DNA of 64,000 nucleotides from Saxidomus purpurata (Eukaryota; Mollusca; Bivalvia; Venerida; Veneridae): NCBI GenBank assembly GCA_022818135.1, contig JAFMSR010000008.1, positions 5,697,679 to 5,761,678 of the forward strand, read 5' to 3'. Shown piece by piece: positions 12,838 to 24,932 of this stretch (position 1 is its first letter; each line of letters starts with the position of its first letter). The notes under the pieces were generated by a model. It saw only the letters and a program-made list of their open reading frames with translations, ran no database searches and was not told where the DNA came from. The position numbers and the translations under genes were made by a program.

Positions 12838-13397
12838 GTGAGTGGTACAAATATAACCATACACTGAGTTGCGATGAGCGAAAAGCAATACTAGTTTGGT
12901 ACATACTGACGGATCTTCCATTGTCTTTTATCATATTGTGATAAAGCTAGACGAATGACATGTCTCATGAAATTGGACGGCTACTTTCGCTCAGCGTAGC
13001 TCAGATGTTGTAATCGGCTTTATGTATTTTCTGCCATATTAAAATATACGGTTTTCAGTATTGTTCATCTTTAAATGTATCATACAACTGTAAGTTTTAC
13101 TTTATAGTCATTTCGTAGCTTGTGGGTATCCGGGGGTTCTTGGTCCAATCCCGGACACAGACCATCACGCAAGAGGAATTGAAAAATAAGGATTTGCAGA
13201 TAATCTCAAATGAAAATGCGCATATGATCATAAAAGAAAGAGTTACGAAGAAAAACCCTGATCCTGCTACATTTCTAAAATGGACCTGTCCATCTTTCTA
13301 TTCACCAGCAGAGGTGGCTAAAGGAAGGTAGGTTATCCCTGAAAGAGGGGTGGTTTTGCTTGCAGTTGTAATGAAATAATTATTTTACTTATTTCAG

Positions 13398-13634
13398 ATG
13401 AAAATCTGCCTTCTGATTTCCCTCGCAGTTTTTGCGACTCTGATGCTGAAGGCACAGACAGCAGATACGACCACCGGGGCGCCACCGGGTTCAGTAAAAT
13501 GTAGGATTGGCTGTTGGAATGCATCTAATGCCTGTAAGGACAAATGCAAAACGGAACCGATCCAATGTGTTGATTCCTGCGATCACGAACGTCGTGCATG
13601 CTTCATCAATCTGTGCAAATTTCAGGAAAATTGA
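13398..13634 (+). CDS. Small secreted cysteine-rich peptide, unit B
   Basis: A 78-residue paralogue of the protein at 4934. The signal peptide (residues 1-20) is almost unchanged. The mature part keeps all eight cysteines with identical spacing (CX3C-X6 three times, then CX4C), but most residues between cysteines differ. Net charge moves from clearly acidic in A to roughly neutral or slightly basic here. A glycine/proline insertion lies before the first cysteine, and an N-A-S glycosylation sequon follows the second. The ATG again directly follows the splice acceptor. Conserved leader plus variable mature region is typical of fast-evolving defence or venom-type peptides; the role itself is not shown. 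Confidence 0.8.
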   Translation: MKICLLISLAVFATLMLKAQTADTTTGAPPGSVKCRIGCWNASNACKDKCKTEPIQCVDSCDHERRACFINLCKFQEN

Positions 13635-14640
13635 TACCGTCCAAAATTGGGAACAGTGAGAATGTTCAAACTAGTGCATATACTCGTGTACGCATATGTA
13701 CGTAAGGAAACCATGAACTTAAATTCAAACCGACACTTTTGTTTAAAGAGAATTGGAACTACGCTTTTATTTTGTCATGTCATTTTTTTACAATGCAATC
13801 CTAAAGTTTTGGATATTTCTACTGATGTGATGAATCTGTATTTGAAATGGAAATATACTTAAGCAATAGAAGTATTTTTGTCTGTCTTGACCATTAAAAT
13901 GATGCCCATTTTATTTGTAAAATAAAAGAAAGTCTTGGATGGCTAGTTATTGAACGCATTAACTGTCTTATGTTAAGAACTTACAATTGATGCTTACCTG
14001 GCTTTCTGTATAAAAAGATGTTTTGTCAGATTTGTCTTTCAAAGGATAATTGATCGAGGAGCTATAGTTCTCTATCTTTTTGTTGTGTCGTATAAACATA
14101 GTGTTTTTTAAACACATTCATTAGGTATTTATTGATGATGTATGGTTCACTGTGTTTATATCGAGTAATTAAATTTGATGATCTGTGAAGCATCTCTTTT
14201 ATTAGATCATTCATTCATAATACTTGGTCTATTGTCTTTATTCTATGTCATAGAAATATTTTGCCACTGCCTTCATGTTGAGTCAAATATACTGTTTTTA
14301 TTAGCTTATTATTGTATGACATTAGATTAAGTCTTTTAATGTTGGGTCGAATAAATACGCTGTTGTCTTAAACAGGCCCTTCTTTGGGAAAGCTATATAT
14401 TATGTATTGTTCAGTTTCTTTTTGTTGAGTCAAATGAATATGATGTTTTTAAAACGTCTCTCTTTTTGGGTTATTTCTACCTAATGTTCGGTTCGTATCT
14501 TCATGCAAAGTCACGTATCAGTGCTGCTAATGTGAAAGACCCCTGTTTTTCGGTTATGTTTATGTGTATATGCAATGCCTTTTATGCATTTGACTAATGG
14601 TCATGCAGTTTAGCTTGTAATAGTCACATTTTTAGGTAAG
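13635..14640. other. 3' UTR and duplicated downstream flank of unit B
   Basis: Collinear with 5165-6040 after unit A. Shared phrases include GATGTATGGTTCACTGTG and GTTGAGTCAAAT. The poly(A) site is AATATA near 13849. No other gene is seen. Confidence 0.6.
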
Positions 14641-15407
14641 GACATCTAATACCGCCGTTTTGAGGCTTGATTCTTAAACCGAAAACTGATTATTCTCATC
14701 TGAAAATCGTCCGACACAAAATAGATCGACAATCAAAATCAAACATTTAAGAATCGATTTACAATTGCCGAAAACACTTCATGCTTGTTGAATAATTCAT
14801 GCTAAACTCTATATAATCATTTATCATACAGAGCCATTTTCGTCATATGTTGATATATTTTTTCTACACATAGTATGCTCGGAGACAGATTGTTTTATTT
14901 ATACTGTAAACAGGCCCCCCTTAACATATTATCCGCCATTGAAGAAAATAGTCAGGGCAAACAATTCCCGATCGGAGAATCTCGGCAGATTCCGTTAACC
15001 AATGCCGAGGTGTTACGAGAACAAATTGACTGACCTTGACTATTATCGGGTGAATGAGATAATATCATTTAAGAAAGGAGAACGGCAAAAATCGGTCAAG
15101 ATTTCCCGAACACGTATGCTTGCAAATGGCGTTAACGGTATTCGCGGTAAGTCAACCTTGGGTGATTCGTAAATAAATTAGAATGTATCTAAACTCTTTT
15201 CAAAGGAGAATTTCTCTTTTACCGGAAGCAAGTATTTATAAATTCACTACTGTACATATAAAATTGAATATGTTATACCAGGGATCGTTAATATAATAAA
15301 TCCTGTTAATATAATAAATCCTGGTTATACCTCAGACATACAATGTACGTATTAATATCATGTTATGTTCTCTGTGGTATATCTTTTTATCATAATCATC
15401 TTTGATG
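14641..15407. other. No recognisable feature
   Basis: AT-rich unique-looking DNA. The only structure noted is a short direct repeat, TTAATATAATAAATCCTG twice, near 15290-15325. Confidence 0.4.
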
Positions 15408-16700
15408 CTTCCGGATCAACTCATACCTGCGTCAACTCGTACCGTAGTCATCTCGTACCGGAATTGGTCAACTCGTACGGTTAAAAAAGTCAACTCGTAC
15501 CCTTTGTAGTCAATCGTACCTTTCGTTTCAAAACTTACGTTTCATTTACCTTTTGTTTCAAAAGTTATATTTTCAACCTAGTCAAAATATGTAAGTGACG
15601 TCTTTAGCAAATTCTGAGATATAAATTTTTGTTTAGGGTCAGAATCTCGCAGAGGAGAGATATTGCAAAAAAAATAATACAATATCTCGACGCGCATACA
15701 ATTAGTTGGACTAATTTTCGACCAGGAACAAAAGGTTCTGATATGTAATCAAAGATTGGATTTTATCATTATTTAATTGAGATCTGTGTTATAGTTATAC
15801 AGTCTCCCGTGGATTAGGCATCCGCCTTGGGAGTGGGAGGTCGAAGGTTCGAATCCCAGCAGGAGTCCATTCTGATATGGCTGGTTGGTGAGCCGCCAGC
15901 TAATTAAGTAATGGTTACCATATGCCTACCTACCTGGTGCCTGGCATTAAAAGGATAGGATTCGGGAGGTAAATGTGCTCAAAAAGAAGGTGTTTCATAA
16001 GTCCGAAATGGCTGGCACTTTAAATAGGGGTGACACTATAATAAACATACACTTAACTTTACCTTTATAGTGCTCAATAGTCAATATTGTATAATTTTCA
16101 GATGTAAAACAGTTGAAATTAACTAAATTGTTGTTTGAGACGTAACTTATGTAGTGTCCTGAATTTTTAATTGTTACTGTCACTTGATCAGAAATTCCAT
16201 TGCCTTGATAAATAAATTCACACTGAAACTTTTTGTACATAAATCGGTACACAAATAAAACAGGAAGTAAATTAACTAATTTTATTAGCGTGTCTACAAA
16301 CCTAAATTTGATGTCCGAGGGCCTATTTTATCTTAAAAGTACCTTAAGTTGAACTGAAATAAACATATTTTTGTCATTTACATGATGAAGATGAAACAAT
16401 TTTCGAAAGTCCCGTTATTCATTATTTTAGTAACACTTCAAATGAATGATTACGTAGGGTACAGGTTGACTTTCAAAACATTCTCTTCATTTCTACCATT
16501 CTCTGATACATTTTTTGCAAAATAAGAGCAAAATAACGTATTTCAATGAAAAAATTTAATGATGATTGATTAAAAAATATTACCTCAAAGATATTAAATA
16601 AAAAATGTTAAGGTACGAGTTGACTTTCTCGAAAACAAAATCAGGTACGAGTTGACCAATTCGGGTCCAAGATGACTTAGGTACGAGTTGACTGGTTACC
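15408..16700. mobile_element. DNA transposon with GTCAACTCGTACC iterons in its terminal repeats
   Basis: The left end (about 15412-15525) carries five or six variants of GTCAACTCGTACC. The right end (about 16612-16700) carries four of them as the reverse complement GGTACGAGTTGAC. The two ends align as terminal inverted repeats around GAATTGGTCAACTCGTAC, the left having one extra unit. A 9-base direct repeat, TCTTTGATG, flanks the element (15399-15407 and 16701-16709). A 9-base duplication suits Mutator-like elements, but no transposase is present, so this would be a non-autonomous copy. A SINE lies inside it. Confidence 0.65.
15795..16060 (+). mobile_element. tRNA-derived SINE nested in the iteron transposon
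   Basis: The head resembles a tRNA, with an A-box-like stretch near 15812 and the B box GGTTCGAATCC at about 15846-15856, where RNA polymerase III factors bind. It is followed by a non-tRNA body (GGTTGGTGAGCCGCCAGC, then GGTGCCTGGCATTAAAAGG). The right boundary is approximate. The tRNA part does not fold cleanly, so it is not a working tRNA gene. Confidence 0.55.
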
Positions 16701-16709
16701 TCTTTGATG

Positions 16710-17455
16710 ATGGCTAACCGTCATAAATGATTATTATGGCCATCAGGGTGTCACATAGGCTTTGAAACTCAAGGGGCATTGTCACTTCAGTGTAAAATTT
16801 TCAAGAGTCAGTGTGAGATTTTTAAACGTCGACCCATTGGTCATAGAGTTTCGAACCTTGTTCTCTATGTTTGCACATCCTATTTTTCAGTATGTGTTAA
16901 AATGAAGCTTTACTGTTGCTGTTTCTAAAAATTCTTAAAACAGCAAGGTCTAGCAGCTGATCTCTTTCCAAGGCTTAAATGTGTTTCCTGTTTGTCGTAT
17001 ATCTTCCTGACCTCGCATGTCTGTGATTTTCTGAAAGCCAGTAAATTAAAATACAAGCTCCCCTCCATTTCTCACTTTCTGTTGCGTCAATGGTTGATGC
17101 GGCCTGAGTGTTTGGAATTTACAAGTTGATTGACATGTACTCTAAGTAATAAAATCGTGAATGAAAATTCGTACGGATCAAATATGACTCGTTGGGCGTT
17201 TTTATTACGGGTCAAATACAGGTATTTCAAAATTTTCATGGGTCCAAACCCAGGAGCTTGTGTCTATATAACACGCTCGCCATGCTTGTATACATTATAA
17301 AGTTAACTGTTTCTTTGCTTATCATTTTTCTTAATTCTGTAAAACATAACTTGTAAAGACTCTTACATTCTTTCAGGGAAAAAGGCATACTTGTATAATA
17401 GACTGAATCCAGCCTAGGTGCTGTCATTAAGCTTTTAAGCTGTACTTTTCAACAA
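16710..17455. other. No recognisable feature
   Basis: Nothing beyond a weak tRNA-like fragment around 17238-17285 and AT-rich sequence. Confidence 0.35.
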
Positions 17456-17596
17456 ATGCTTACAGAAGAGGAAATGCTATTGGTACTCATCTTGGACTCT
17501 AAAGAAACTGGCGCGACTTTGCAGATGGACATTGATGGTGATTTAATGGATGATATGAATGCAATTATACAGAAACTTAGGACCGAAACGTCTTAG
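17456..17596 (+). CDS. Possible 46-residue acidic protein or exon
   Basis: An ATG-led frame ending in TAG. The product starts MLTEEEMLLVLILDSKETGA and is rich in Met, Asp and Glu, unlike the Lys/Asn/Ile bias of chance ORFs here. A CTTACAG acceptor-like sequence overlaps its start, so it may instead be an internal or last exon. It lies just before a Harbinger transposase relic and could be part of the same dead element. I do not recognise the family. Confidence 0.25.
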   Translation: MLTEEEMLLVLILDSKETGATLQMDIDGDLMDDMNAIIQKLRTETS

Positions 17597-17944
17597 CTGA
17601 AAACTGAAGATGAGATTCGATATTGACTATTGCAGGGACAATAATGACAATTTGAAGCACCTTACTGAGTCTCCAAGCATTTTCAATTTTGATGTTGCTC
17701 TATCAGTTTCTTGAAAACAAAAAAACAAAAATAATATCAAACAGGGAATGCCACGTACCAAAAACGCAGCCTCCCCAAAACGAACCCCACAGCACCCAGA
17801 AGTGCACACCACCAACACACACACACACACACATATTGAACCATATTATGATATTTACCAAACAGACTAGCTATTAACAAGTTCAAACTTATGACATTGA
17901 CTAGATAATGAAACTAAGACTTAACCTGTCTAATATGTTCTTTA

Positions 17945-18251
17945 GCAGATGAATTTGATACAACACAGCCAACTTTATCAAGACTGTTCACTGCAACTAT
18001 TGCAGATATATAAGAGAATGCGGAAGCTCATTAGATGGACAGAGCATGAAACAATCCGAAAAACTATGCCAATGGAATTTCACAAATACTTTGGCAACAA
18101 ATTTACAATGATTTTCGACTATTTCAAGATGTTTATTGAAAAGCCACAAAATAATTTATGTTTAAGTAGAATTATTAACAGCCAATTTACTAAGTTACTG
18201 TGTCATTGTCGCCACGGTAAAAAACTTGACTCATTCTTATTCAGCGAATAA
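17945..18251 (+). pseudogene. Fragment of a DDE_Tnp_4 (HARBI1/Harbinger-like) transposase
   Basis: The 100-residue frame from 17949 contains KLIRW, then a KTMP motif, then an IFDYFKMFIEKP segment. In mollusc and cnidarian DDE_Tnp_4 proteins I know the equivalent as LIRWP, RKTMP and IDCFEIFIERP; the aspartate of that last motif is one of the catalytic acids. Just upstream, LSRLF is encoded in another frame, so there is a frameshift near 18006-18012. Only a short slice of the catalytic domain remains and nothing intact continues past 18251. Family membership rests on motif memory, not a search. Confidence 0.6.
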
Positions 18252-18599
18252 ACATGATAAATGACAGGGAAATTACATTATACCACGGTACAGAGTTGAC
18301 TATATCGGTATAATCCGGTGAATTCACGTCACTACCTTAAAAACCCTATTAAATCGTAAAAGTTTTCAGTTGGTAGTCTAGTAGATATGAATAGGGTTTT
18401 CACATGCTTTAGGAATAGCTTATGCCCTTGGTTTTGTTGAGGAGGGAAGTTTATTTATTTGACTTATTTATTAAATCATAATTATTTATTCATTCTACAG
18501 GTATGATGATTTAATGCCTCGTTTACTTCAGATTCATTCATTGATTTTAAAATTATGAATATGAAATCTATTTTACGTAGCAAAATTATTATACAGTAT

Positions 18600-19210
18600 T
18601 GTGGTCAAACCTCTTGCAACTCAATATAGCTGCCAAAATGGCCGTTCAGTGTATGCATGTGCGTCCGTACATCTGAGTTTAGCTTGTCCGAGCTGTTACC
18701 ATCCATGTATCGAGGTATTCTTAAATAACTTGGCAGAATTGTTCACCACCATGAGACGGAGTGTTATGCGCAAGAACCAGGTCCCTAGTTCTAAGGTCAA
18801 TGTCACTCTTAGAGGTTAAAGGTCAAATTCAAGAATGACTGTTCGGAGCATATCTCCTTCATGCATAAGGGATTTTTATGTAACTTGGTACAAATGTTCA
18901 CCATCGTAAGATAGAGTGTCATGCCTTTCAAGGTCACACAGGTCAAAGGTCAGATACAAGAATAATCCAAGAATGACTTTGTCCGGAGCATTTCTTCTTT
19001 ATGCCTGAAGGGATTTTGATGTTACTTAGCACAAATGTTCACCACCATGAAACTGAGGATCATGTGCAAGTACAAGGTCTAGGGTCAAGGTCACACTTAG
19101 AGGTTAAAGGTAAAATCCAATAATATCTTTGTCCAGAGAATTTCTTCTTCATGCATGATGGTATTTTGATTTAACTTGGCACAAATGTTCACCACCATGA
19201 GCTACCCTTT
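18600..19210. repeat. Degenerate tandem repeat, about 140-bp units
   Basis: About four units carry TCCGGAGCAT, CTTCATGC, GGGATTTTGATGTAACTTGGCACAAATGTTCACCACCATGA-like text, and AAGGTCA. The same family appears at 53800-54334. It is non-coding. Confidence 0.65.
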
Positions 19211-19475
19211 TTTTAGAATTACTTCCCATTGTTGTTACTGTAAATAGCTTACATTTTAACTTTTTTATTTCTGGCTGTTAAGAAAAATCAGGACAACTTT
19301 TCTGTGGTACAAAATGCATGTTACATCTCATATATAGGTATTTTTTACCTATCTACTTGATAAGGAGTTGGCCCTTGTTACAGCTGGCCGCTCAACATGT
19401 TGTACGTGAGCATCTAGGGTGAATATAGGAGTCACACGGTGGTTGGTCGGTCGGTCGGGCGGTCTGTTGCATTTT

Positions 19476-20188
19476 CCTTGTCCGGAGCATAACTTGAAAA
19501 CTACTCTGTTGAATTCAATACAACTTGATACAATGGTCAAGCATATTGAGAGGAAGTGCAGTCCACAAGAACTACAACTCCATCTTGACTAATTACAGAG
19601 TTATTGCCCTTTCTTACTTTTCCTTGTCCGCAGCATTACTTGAATACTACTGGTTGGAATTCAATACAACTTCATACAATGGTCAAGCACATTGAGAGGA
19701 AGTGCAGTGCACAAGAACCATAACTCCATCTTGACTAATTACAGAGTTATTGCCCTTTCTTACTTTTCCTTGTCCGGAGCATAACTTGAAAACTACTAGT
19801 TGGAATTCAATACAATTTCATACAATGATGAAGCACAATGAGAGGAAGTGCAGTGTACAAGAACCATAACTCTATCTAGAGTATTTACAGAGTTATTGCC
19901 CTTTGTTACTTTTTCTTGTCCGGAGCATTACTTGAAAACTACTGGTTGGAATTCAGTACAACTTCATACAATGGTCAAGCACAATGACAGGAAGTGCAGT
20001 GCGAAAGAATAACTATCTTGACTCATTTCAGAGTTATTGCCCTTTGTTACTTTTACTTGTCCGGAGCACTATTCGAAAACTATTGGTTGGAATTCAATAC
20101 AACTTCACACAATGGTCAAGCGCATTGAGAGGAAAGTGCAGTGTACAAGAACCATAACTCTATCTTGACAAATTACAGAGTTATTGCC
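19476..20188. repeat. Tandem array of five units of about 145 bp
   Basis: Units start at about 19476, 19622, 19768, 19913 and 20055. Each has CTTGTCCGGAGCA, ACTTGAAAACTACT, GAATTCAATACAACTTCA, GAGAGGAAGTGCAGTG and ACAGAGTTATTGCC. They stay highly similar to each other, so the array looks younger than the one before it. Confidence 0.8.
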
Positions 20189-20199
20189 AAGAACAATAT

Positions 20200-22508
20200 C
20201 TCTTTTTAGTTTGTTTGCAAGGTATTCTGTTACTTTCTCAGTTTATAAAGCAGTCTTTTGGGGGTATTAATCACATTTAGTGATAGCTCTAGTTTTTGAA
20301 TGTATACAAGTGTATGCCAGTCCTAAAGACTCTAATATATCATAAGAAACTTAAGTACAAAAAATGTATGATTCATATTTGGAGGAAATATTAAAGATAG
20401 ATACATAAAATATGTACAATGTACAATATTATGTAAGAGCCACTCAGCTAGGGCAGGACTGATAAATTTAGGGAGAAATGATGTTGCATTAAAGACAGTT
20501 TGGTTTACAGACCACTATGGCCATCATGATTTGATACTTCATGCAAGGATTGAACACTGGGAATGAATAAATATCAGTGAGTGCAGTGACCAAGAACCAT
20601 AACTCTAGCTAATCCCATAATCGATGTATCTATTACCCTTCCATGAACACGGAAGTTCATATTGATATGAATGGGCAAGCTGGTAATATACACTTGCCAT
20701 AGATATTCATCCTGTCATTGTACCCCACACTTAACGCGAGTGTTCGCATTAAGTACATCAATGGAGCAATCATATTCAAACTAGAATGCAGCTCTGCAGT
20801 ATCATCACTGTCCTCTTGTTACAATACCATTTAAGATCTGAATACTTTGGGAAGTGGTCACCATTATCGTATAAAGGACACCTCCAGTGCCTTCAGCGCT
20901 TTGATTTAGAAATGTGGGATCTTAAGTTCAGTAGCGTTAAAACCACTCAGCCAATATTGATGAGACCTGGCAGGGATGTTCCTTGCATGCAAAAATTCCA
21001 TTCCATACAAAACTTTGGCTGCTGTTGCACACTTACAGAATCGTCCCCAAGGTCTAGAAATTAGAGATGTGGTGTCTGACACTGTAAAGTGGACCTCTAT
21101 CAATGATTGTCAAATAATTCCTCTTGGGTAAAAATACTCCCCTTCCGGGCGTCATATATTTTACAAAGACATACATAGTAAAACTTAAAAATTGTTCTTG
21201 CCAGAAACTGATAGTTGTAGAGCTTAGATATTTAGATTGTATCATTTTGTGATGGACCTCTATCAACTTTGTTTATTCCTGTGGTCATACTTAGATCTGC
21301 CCCAGGAGTCACTTGTTTTATATAGACTCAAATAAGGAAATAATTTCATATTTTCTGTTCAAAACCATGTTGCTTAGAGCTTAGATAGTTGGTATGTAGC
21401 ACCACCTAATGATTATTTTATAAGAATTGCTACTTGGTCAAAATTGGAACGCCGTTGGGCTCACTTATGTAATATAAATTAACATAAGGAAATATTTTAA
21501 AAAAATCTGTTTGTCGAAAACTATGAGTCACAGAACGTAGATGGTTGTTTTTGAGCATTGCCTAGCGTTCCGCTACCAAGATTGTTCAAATTTTTTCTCT
21601 TGGGTTAAGATTGAACATACAGTGGAATAATTATTTTACATAGTCTTATACAGGAAACATTTTAAATTCTTCTCCTCCATGATTGCAAGGTCTTGAGCTT
21701 AGATATTTGATATGTAGCACTGTCTAGTTGTCGTCTTCCTAAACTGGTCTAGCTTTGTCTCCAGAATCAAAATTGAACCCGCTTTTTATCAAGGTTTTAG
21801 AGCTACAGTGTATTGTACTTTTTTCCTGTTTTAACAGCATGCATGGAAACCGATGGACGAAACTCCAGGAAGAAACAGATTTTGAAATCAACAAATGAGT
21901 ATCCACATTTCGGGATATCTGCAATTTTTCATATATTAAACCACTCCATTAATCAGATATTTATTTAAATGCTACATACATATATATTATATCTTTAAAA
22001 AGGTAGGTTATATATTTCTCAAACATTATTCCACTACCTTGCTTTTATATCAGTATAAGTTAATAAAGTTTGAAAAGGGCATATTTTGGACCTTATGAGA
22101 ACCTCAGAATGAAAAATCATGCGTCGAGTGTGTGATCACTTGATGCTTTCTGATAATATACAGCTTGAATAGCGGACAGGGGCTTTACGGATACATTACA
22201 TATATATTGTCGGTCATGTGATTTCAAATTGGGACTTCTTGTTTTAGCATCAAAGCTTCAATAATATATACTTTGCCCAGTAGAGCTAGAAAATCACTAC
22301 CAGATGAATGCTTAAAATGATTTATTTGAAAAGTTGTTCACAATAAGTATCCATTTGACGATGTCCTTGTTGTTTGTTTCATTGTCCCGACTCCCTCACT
22401 GTTTTAACCTGGAAGAAAAAATAAGTCCACATAAGAGTGACAAACTTCGTTGATAATACAGGCAAAGTTTTGCTGACACTTAGTGGTACTAGGCTAGTGA
22501 TGTATATA
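20200..22508. other. Repeat-derived DNA without genes
   Basis: Positions 20930-22010 are a diverged copy of 6080-7980, matching in blocks with gaps. The ORF at 20786-21064 runs through this repeat and has no coding signature. Confidence 0.45.
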
Positions 22509-22510
22509 TA

Positions 22511-24654
22511 CACTTAACAACTTTTCTAACCCTACCAGTAGCCTTTTCGCTATAACTTTAAAAATACACAAGATAATGAAATTAAATTTTAAGGGCAATT
22601 GAATTAAAATAAAAGACATTGTTAGGTACAAAAATAAAGACAAAATTATTCAACAAGTTGTAATTTTTTTAATGCGTTTGATGCAACCCACGTTATTCAA
22701 ATTCGCGAAGTAAGCAAATTGAATCAATTGATAAAAACTAGAAAGTTAACGTCCACTGGTTTACTTTAAAGTTTCTAAGATTATAACCACTACAACATTC
22801 ATTGATTTTAAAAGGTAGGTATGTTTCATATTCATTTTTATGATAATTAACTAAATGTACGTCATAAATCATGACAAATTGTTAAACTACTGGTAGAATG
22901 GTCACCATGCTTGCAGCTAGAGAGACAGTTGTGTGGCATGCTCTGATTCTGACCCAAACACATGCCCTAATTATTCCATAAATCTAATGAACAATGAAAA
23001 TGGAATTAAAAATTCTTTCATGTATATTTCAAGATTAAAATGTTTATATATTTTGATACCAGCGGTTTTTGTGCTCACCGATATCCCCGTCCCATATTTT
23101 GAAAAAAATCCCCGCCAAATGACGTATTGAGAAATTATCACGCCTGGTTTTATTGTTTATTTTGCCATGTAGTTTGCCAGTCAAGTGAACATTATGAAAT
23201 ATTCTTTTTTATTGCAAAAAGGTGATAACTGTTTGTTAATCCATTGATATTAAAAATAATAGTCTAACAATTTGATAGAATTTTACAAACAAGAGGGCCA
23301 AGATGGCCCTATATCGCTCACCTTGGTACAAGTCCACTTGCCTAGTGGAAGATCACTAGATAATGTTATATACCAAATAGGTTTTCCTATATACATCTTT
23401 GTAAAACAAGTGACCCCCCCCCACGGGCAAGGTCAATTTTGACCCCAGGGGCATAATTTGAACAAACTTTGAAGAGGTCTACTAGACAATGCTACATGCC
23501 AAATATCTAAGCTCTAGGCCTTGTGGTTTCAGAGAAAAAGATTTTAAAACTTTTTCCTATATAAACCTATGTTAAACTAAGTGACCCCCCGTGCGGGGTC
23601 AATTTTGACCCGGGGGTCATAATTTGAACAATCTTGGTAGAGGTCCACTAGCCAATGCTACATGCCAAATATCTAAGCTCTAGGCCTTGTGGTTTCAGAG
23701 AAGATTTTTAAAGTTTTTCCTAAATATGCCTATGCAAAACTAAGTGACCCCCGTGCGGAGTCAATTTTGATCCGGGGGTCATAATTTGAACAATCTTGGT
23801 AGAGGTCCACTAGCCAATGCTACATGCCAAATATCTAAGCTCCAGGCCTTGTGGTTTCAGAGAAGAAGATTTTTAAGTTTTTCCTATATAAGCCTATGCA
23901 AAACTAAGTGACCCCCCCGCGGGGTCAATTTTGACCCGGGGGTCATAATTTAAACAATCTTGGTAGAGGTCCACTAGACAATGCTACATGCCAAATATCT
24001 TAGCTCTAGGCCTTGTGGTTTCAGAGAAGAAGATTTTTAAAGTTTTTCCTATATATGCCTATGCAAAAACTAAGGGCCCACCCCCGCGGGGTCAATTTTG
24101 ACCCGGGGGTCATAATTTGAACAATCTTGGTAGAGGTCCACTAGACAATGCTACATGCCAAATATCTAAGCTCTAGACCTTGTGGGTTCAGAGGAGAAGA
24201 TTTTTAAAGATTTTCCTATTTGTTGCCATAGCAACCAGAGTTCTGCATGAAATGGAATTCTTTGAACAATTTTGGTGGAGCTTCATGCAAGGAACATTCC
24301 TGCATAGTTTTATCACCATTGGCCTAGAGGTTTCAGAGGAGATGTCATTTGAATCAAAATGTTGACGGACGACGGACGACGGCCGACGGACGACGGACGA
24401 CGGACAATCATCGATCAGAAAAGCTCACCCTGGCGTAGCCAGGTGAGCTAATAAAACGCATTCTAACAAATTTTAATTATTGGCCATTTGAAAAAAGGGG
24501 TTGTATCATTTAATTTATAAAATCTTAAACTTCCAGAATATTTTTCTTGTTAACTTGGAATTAAACAATGTCTTATATTATCACCACATTATCTTCTGTA
24601 GTTTTAAAGTAATTGCGAAAAGGCTACTGGTAGCGTTGGAAAAGTTGTTAAGTG
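22511..24654. mobile_element. TA-flanked transposon with about 110-bp inverted repeats
   Basis: The left end CACTTAACAACTTTTC continues for about 110 bases and is mirrored at 24540-24654 (shared inner phrase ACCAGTAGCCTTTTCGC). TA flanks both ends (22509-22510 and 24655-24656). The paralogous sequence at about 24877-24905 reads straight across the insertion point (GGCTAGTGATG, then TAGACTGTAAACC), acting as an empty site. The TA target is typical of Tc1/mariner-type elements. No transposase was found inside; a different repeat family fills much of the interior. Confidence 0.65.
23289..24454 (+). repeat. ACAAGAGGGCC...GGTGAGCTAATA dispersed repeat with internal tandem units
   Basis: It begins ACAAGAGGGCC, then a GGCCC-type hairpin arm and CGCTCACC, and ends with GGTGAGCTAATA. 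Its termini therefore carry complementary GCTCACC/GGTGAGC words. Inside are five units of about 165 bp starting near 23410, 23581, 23745, 23906 and 24072, each with a GTCAATTTTGACCC palindrome and GGTAGAGGTCCACTAG. A (GACGGAC)-type microsatellite at 24365-24412 precedes the end. A second member is at 31771-32201. Confidence 0.75.
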
Positions 24655-24790
24655 TATAGACTGTAAACCATTCTTATCATTATTATTTAATCCTTTAATT
24701 GTCTTAGGTAATAAATTTGCATAAAATATGTTACCCTTTGGTTGTGTCACTGTCACATTATCCTACATGTACTGTAGTAAATATTTTGCC
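24655..24790 (-). pseudogene. Duplicated relic of the last exon of the 24933 gene
   Basis: About 120 bases match 24893-25015, the 3' end of the neighbouring secreted-protein gene, at a spacing of 238 bases. Substitutions and the missing upstream part leave no open frame. It lies directly against the end of the TA-flanked transposon. Confidence 0.6.
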
Positions 24791-24932
24791 TTTACGGAAG
24801 TATCGCGGGTAAATGTTTCATTTTTTTATCGGTATAAGGAACAGCAACACTTGAAGTTAACAGTAACATGTACTGGGCTAGTGATGGATATATCTAGACT
24901 GTAAACCATTACTATTATTATTATTTAATCCT

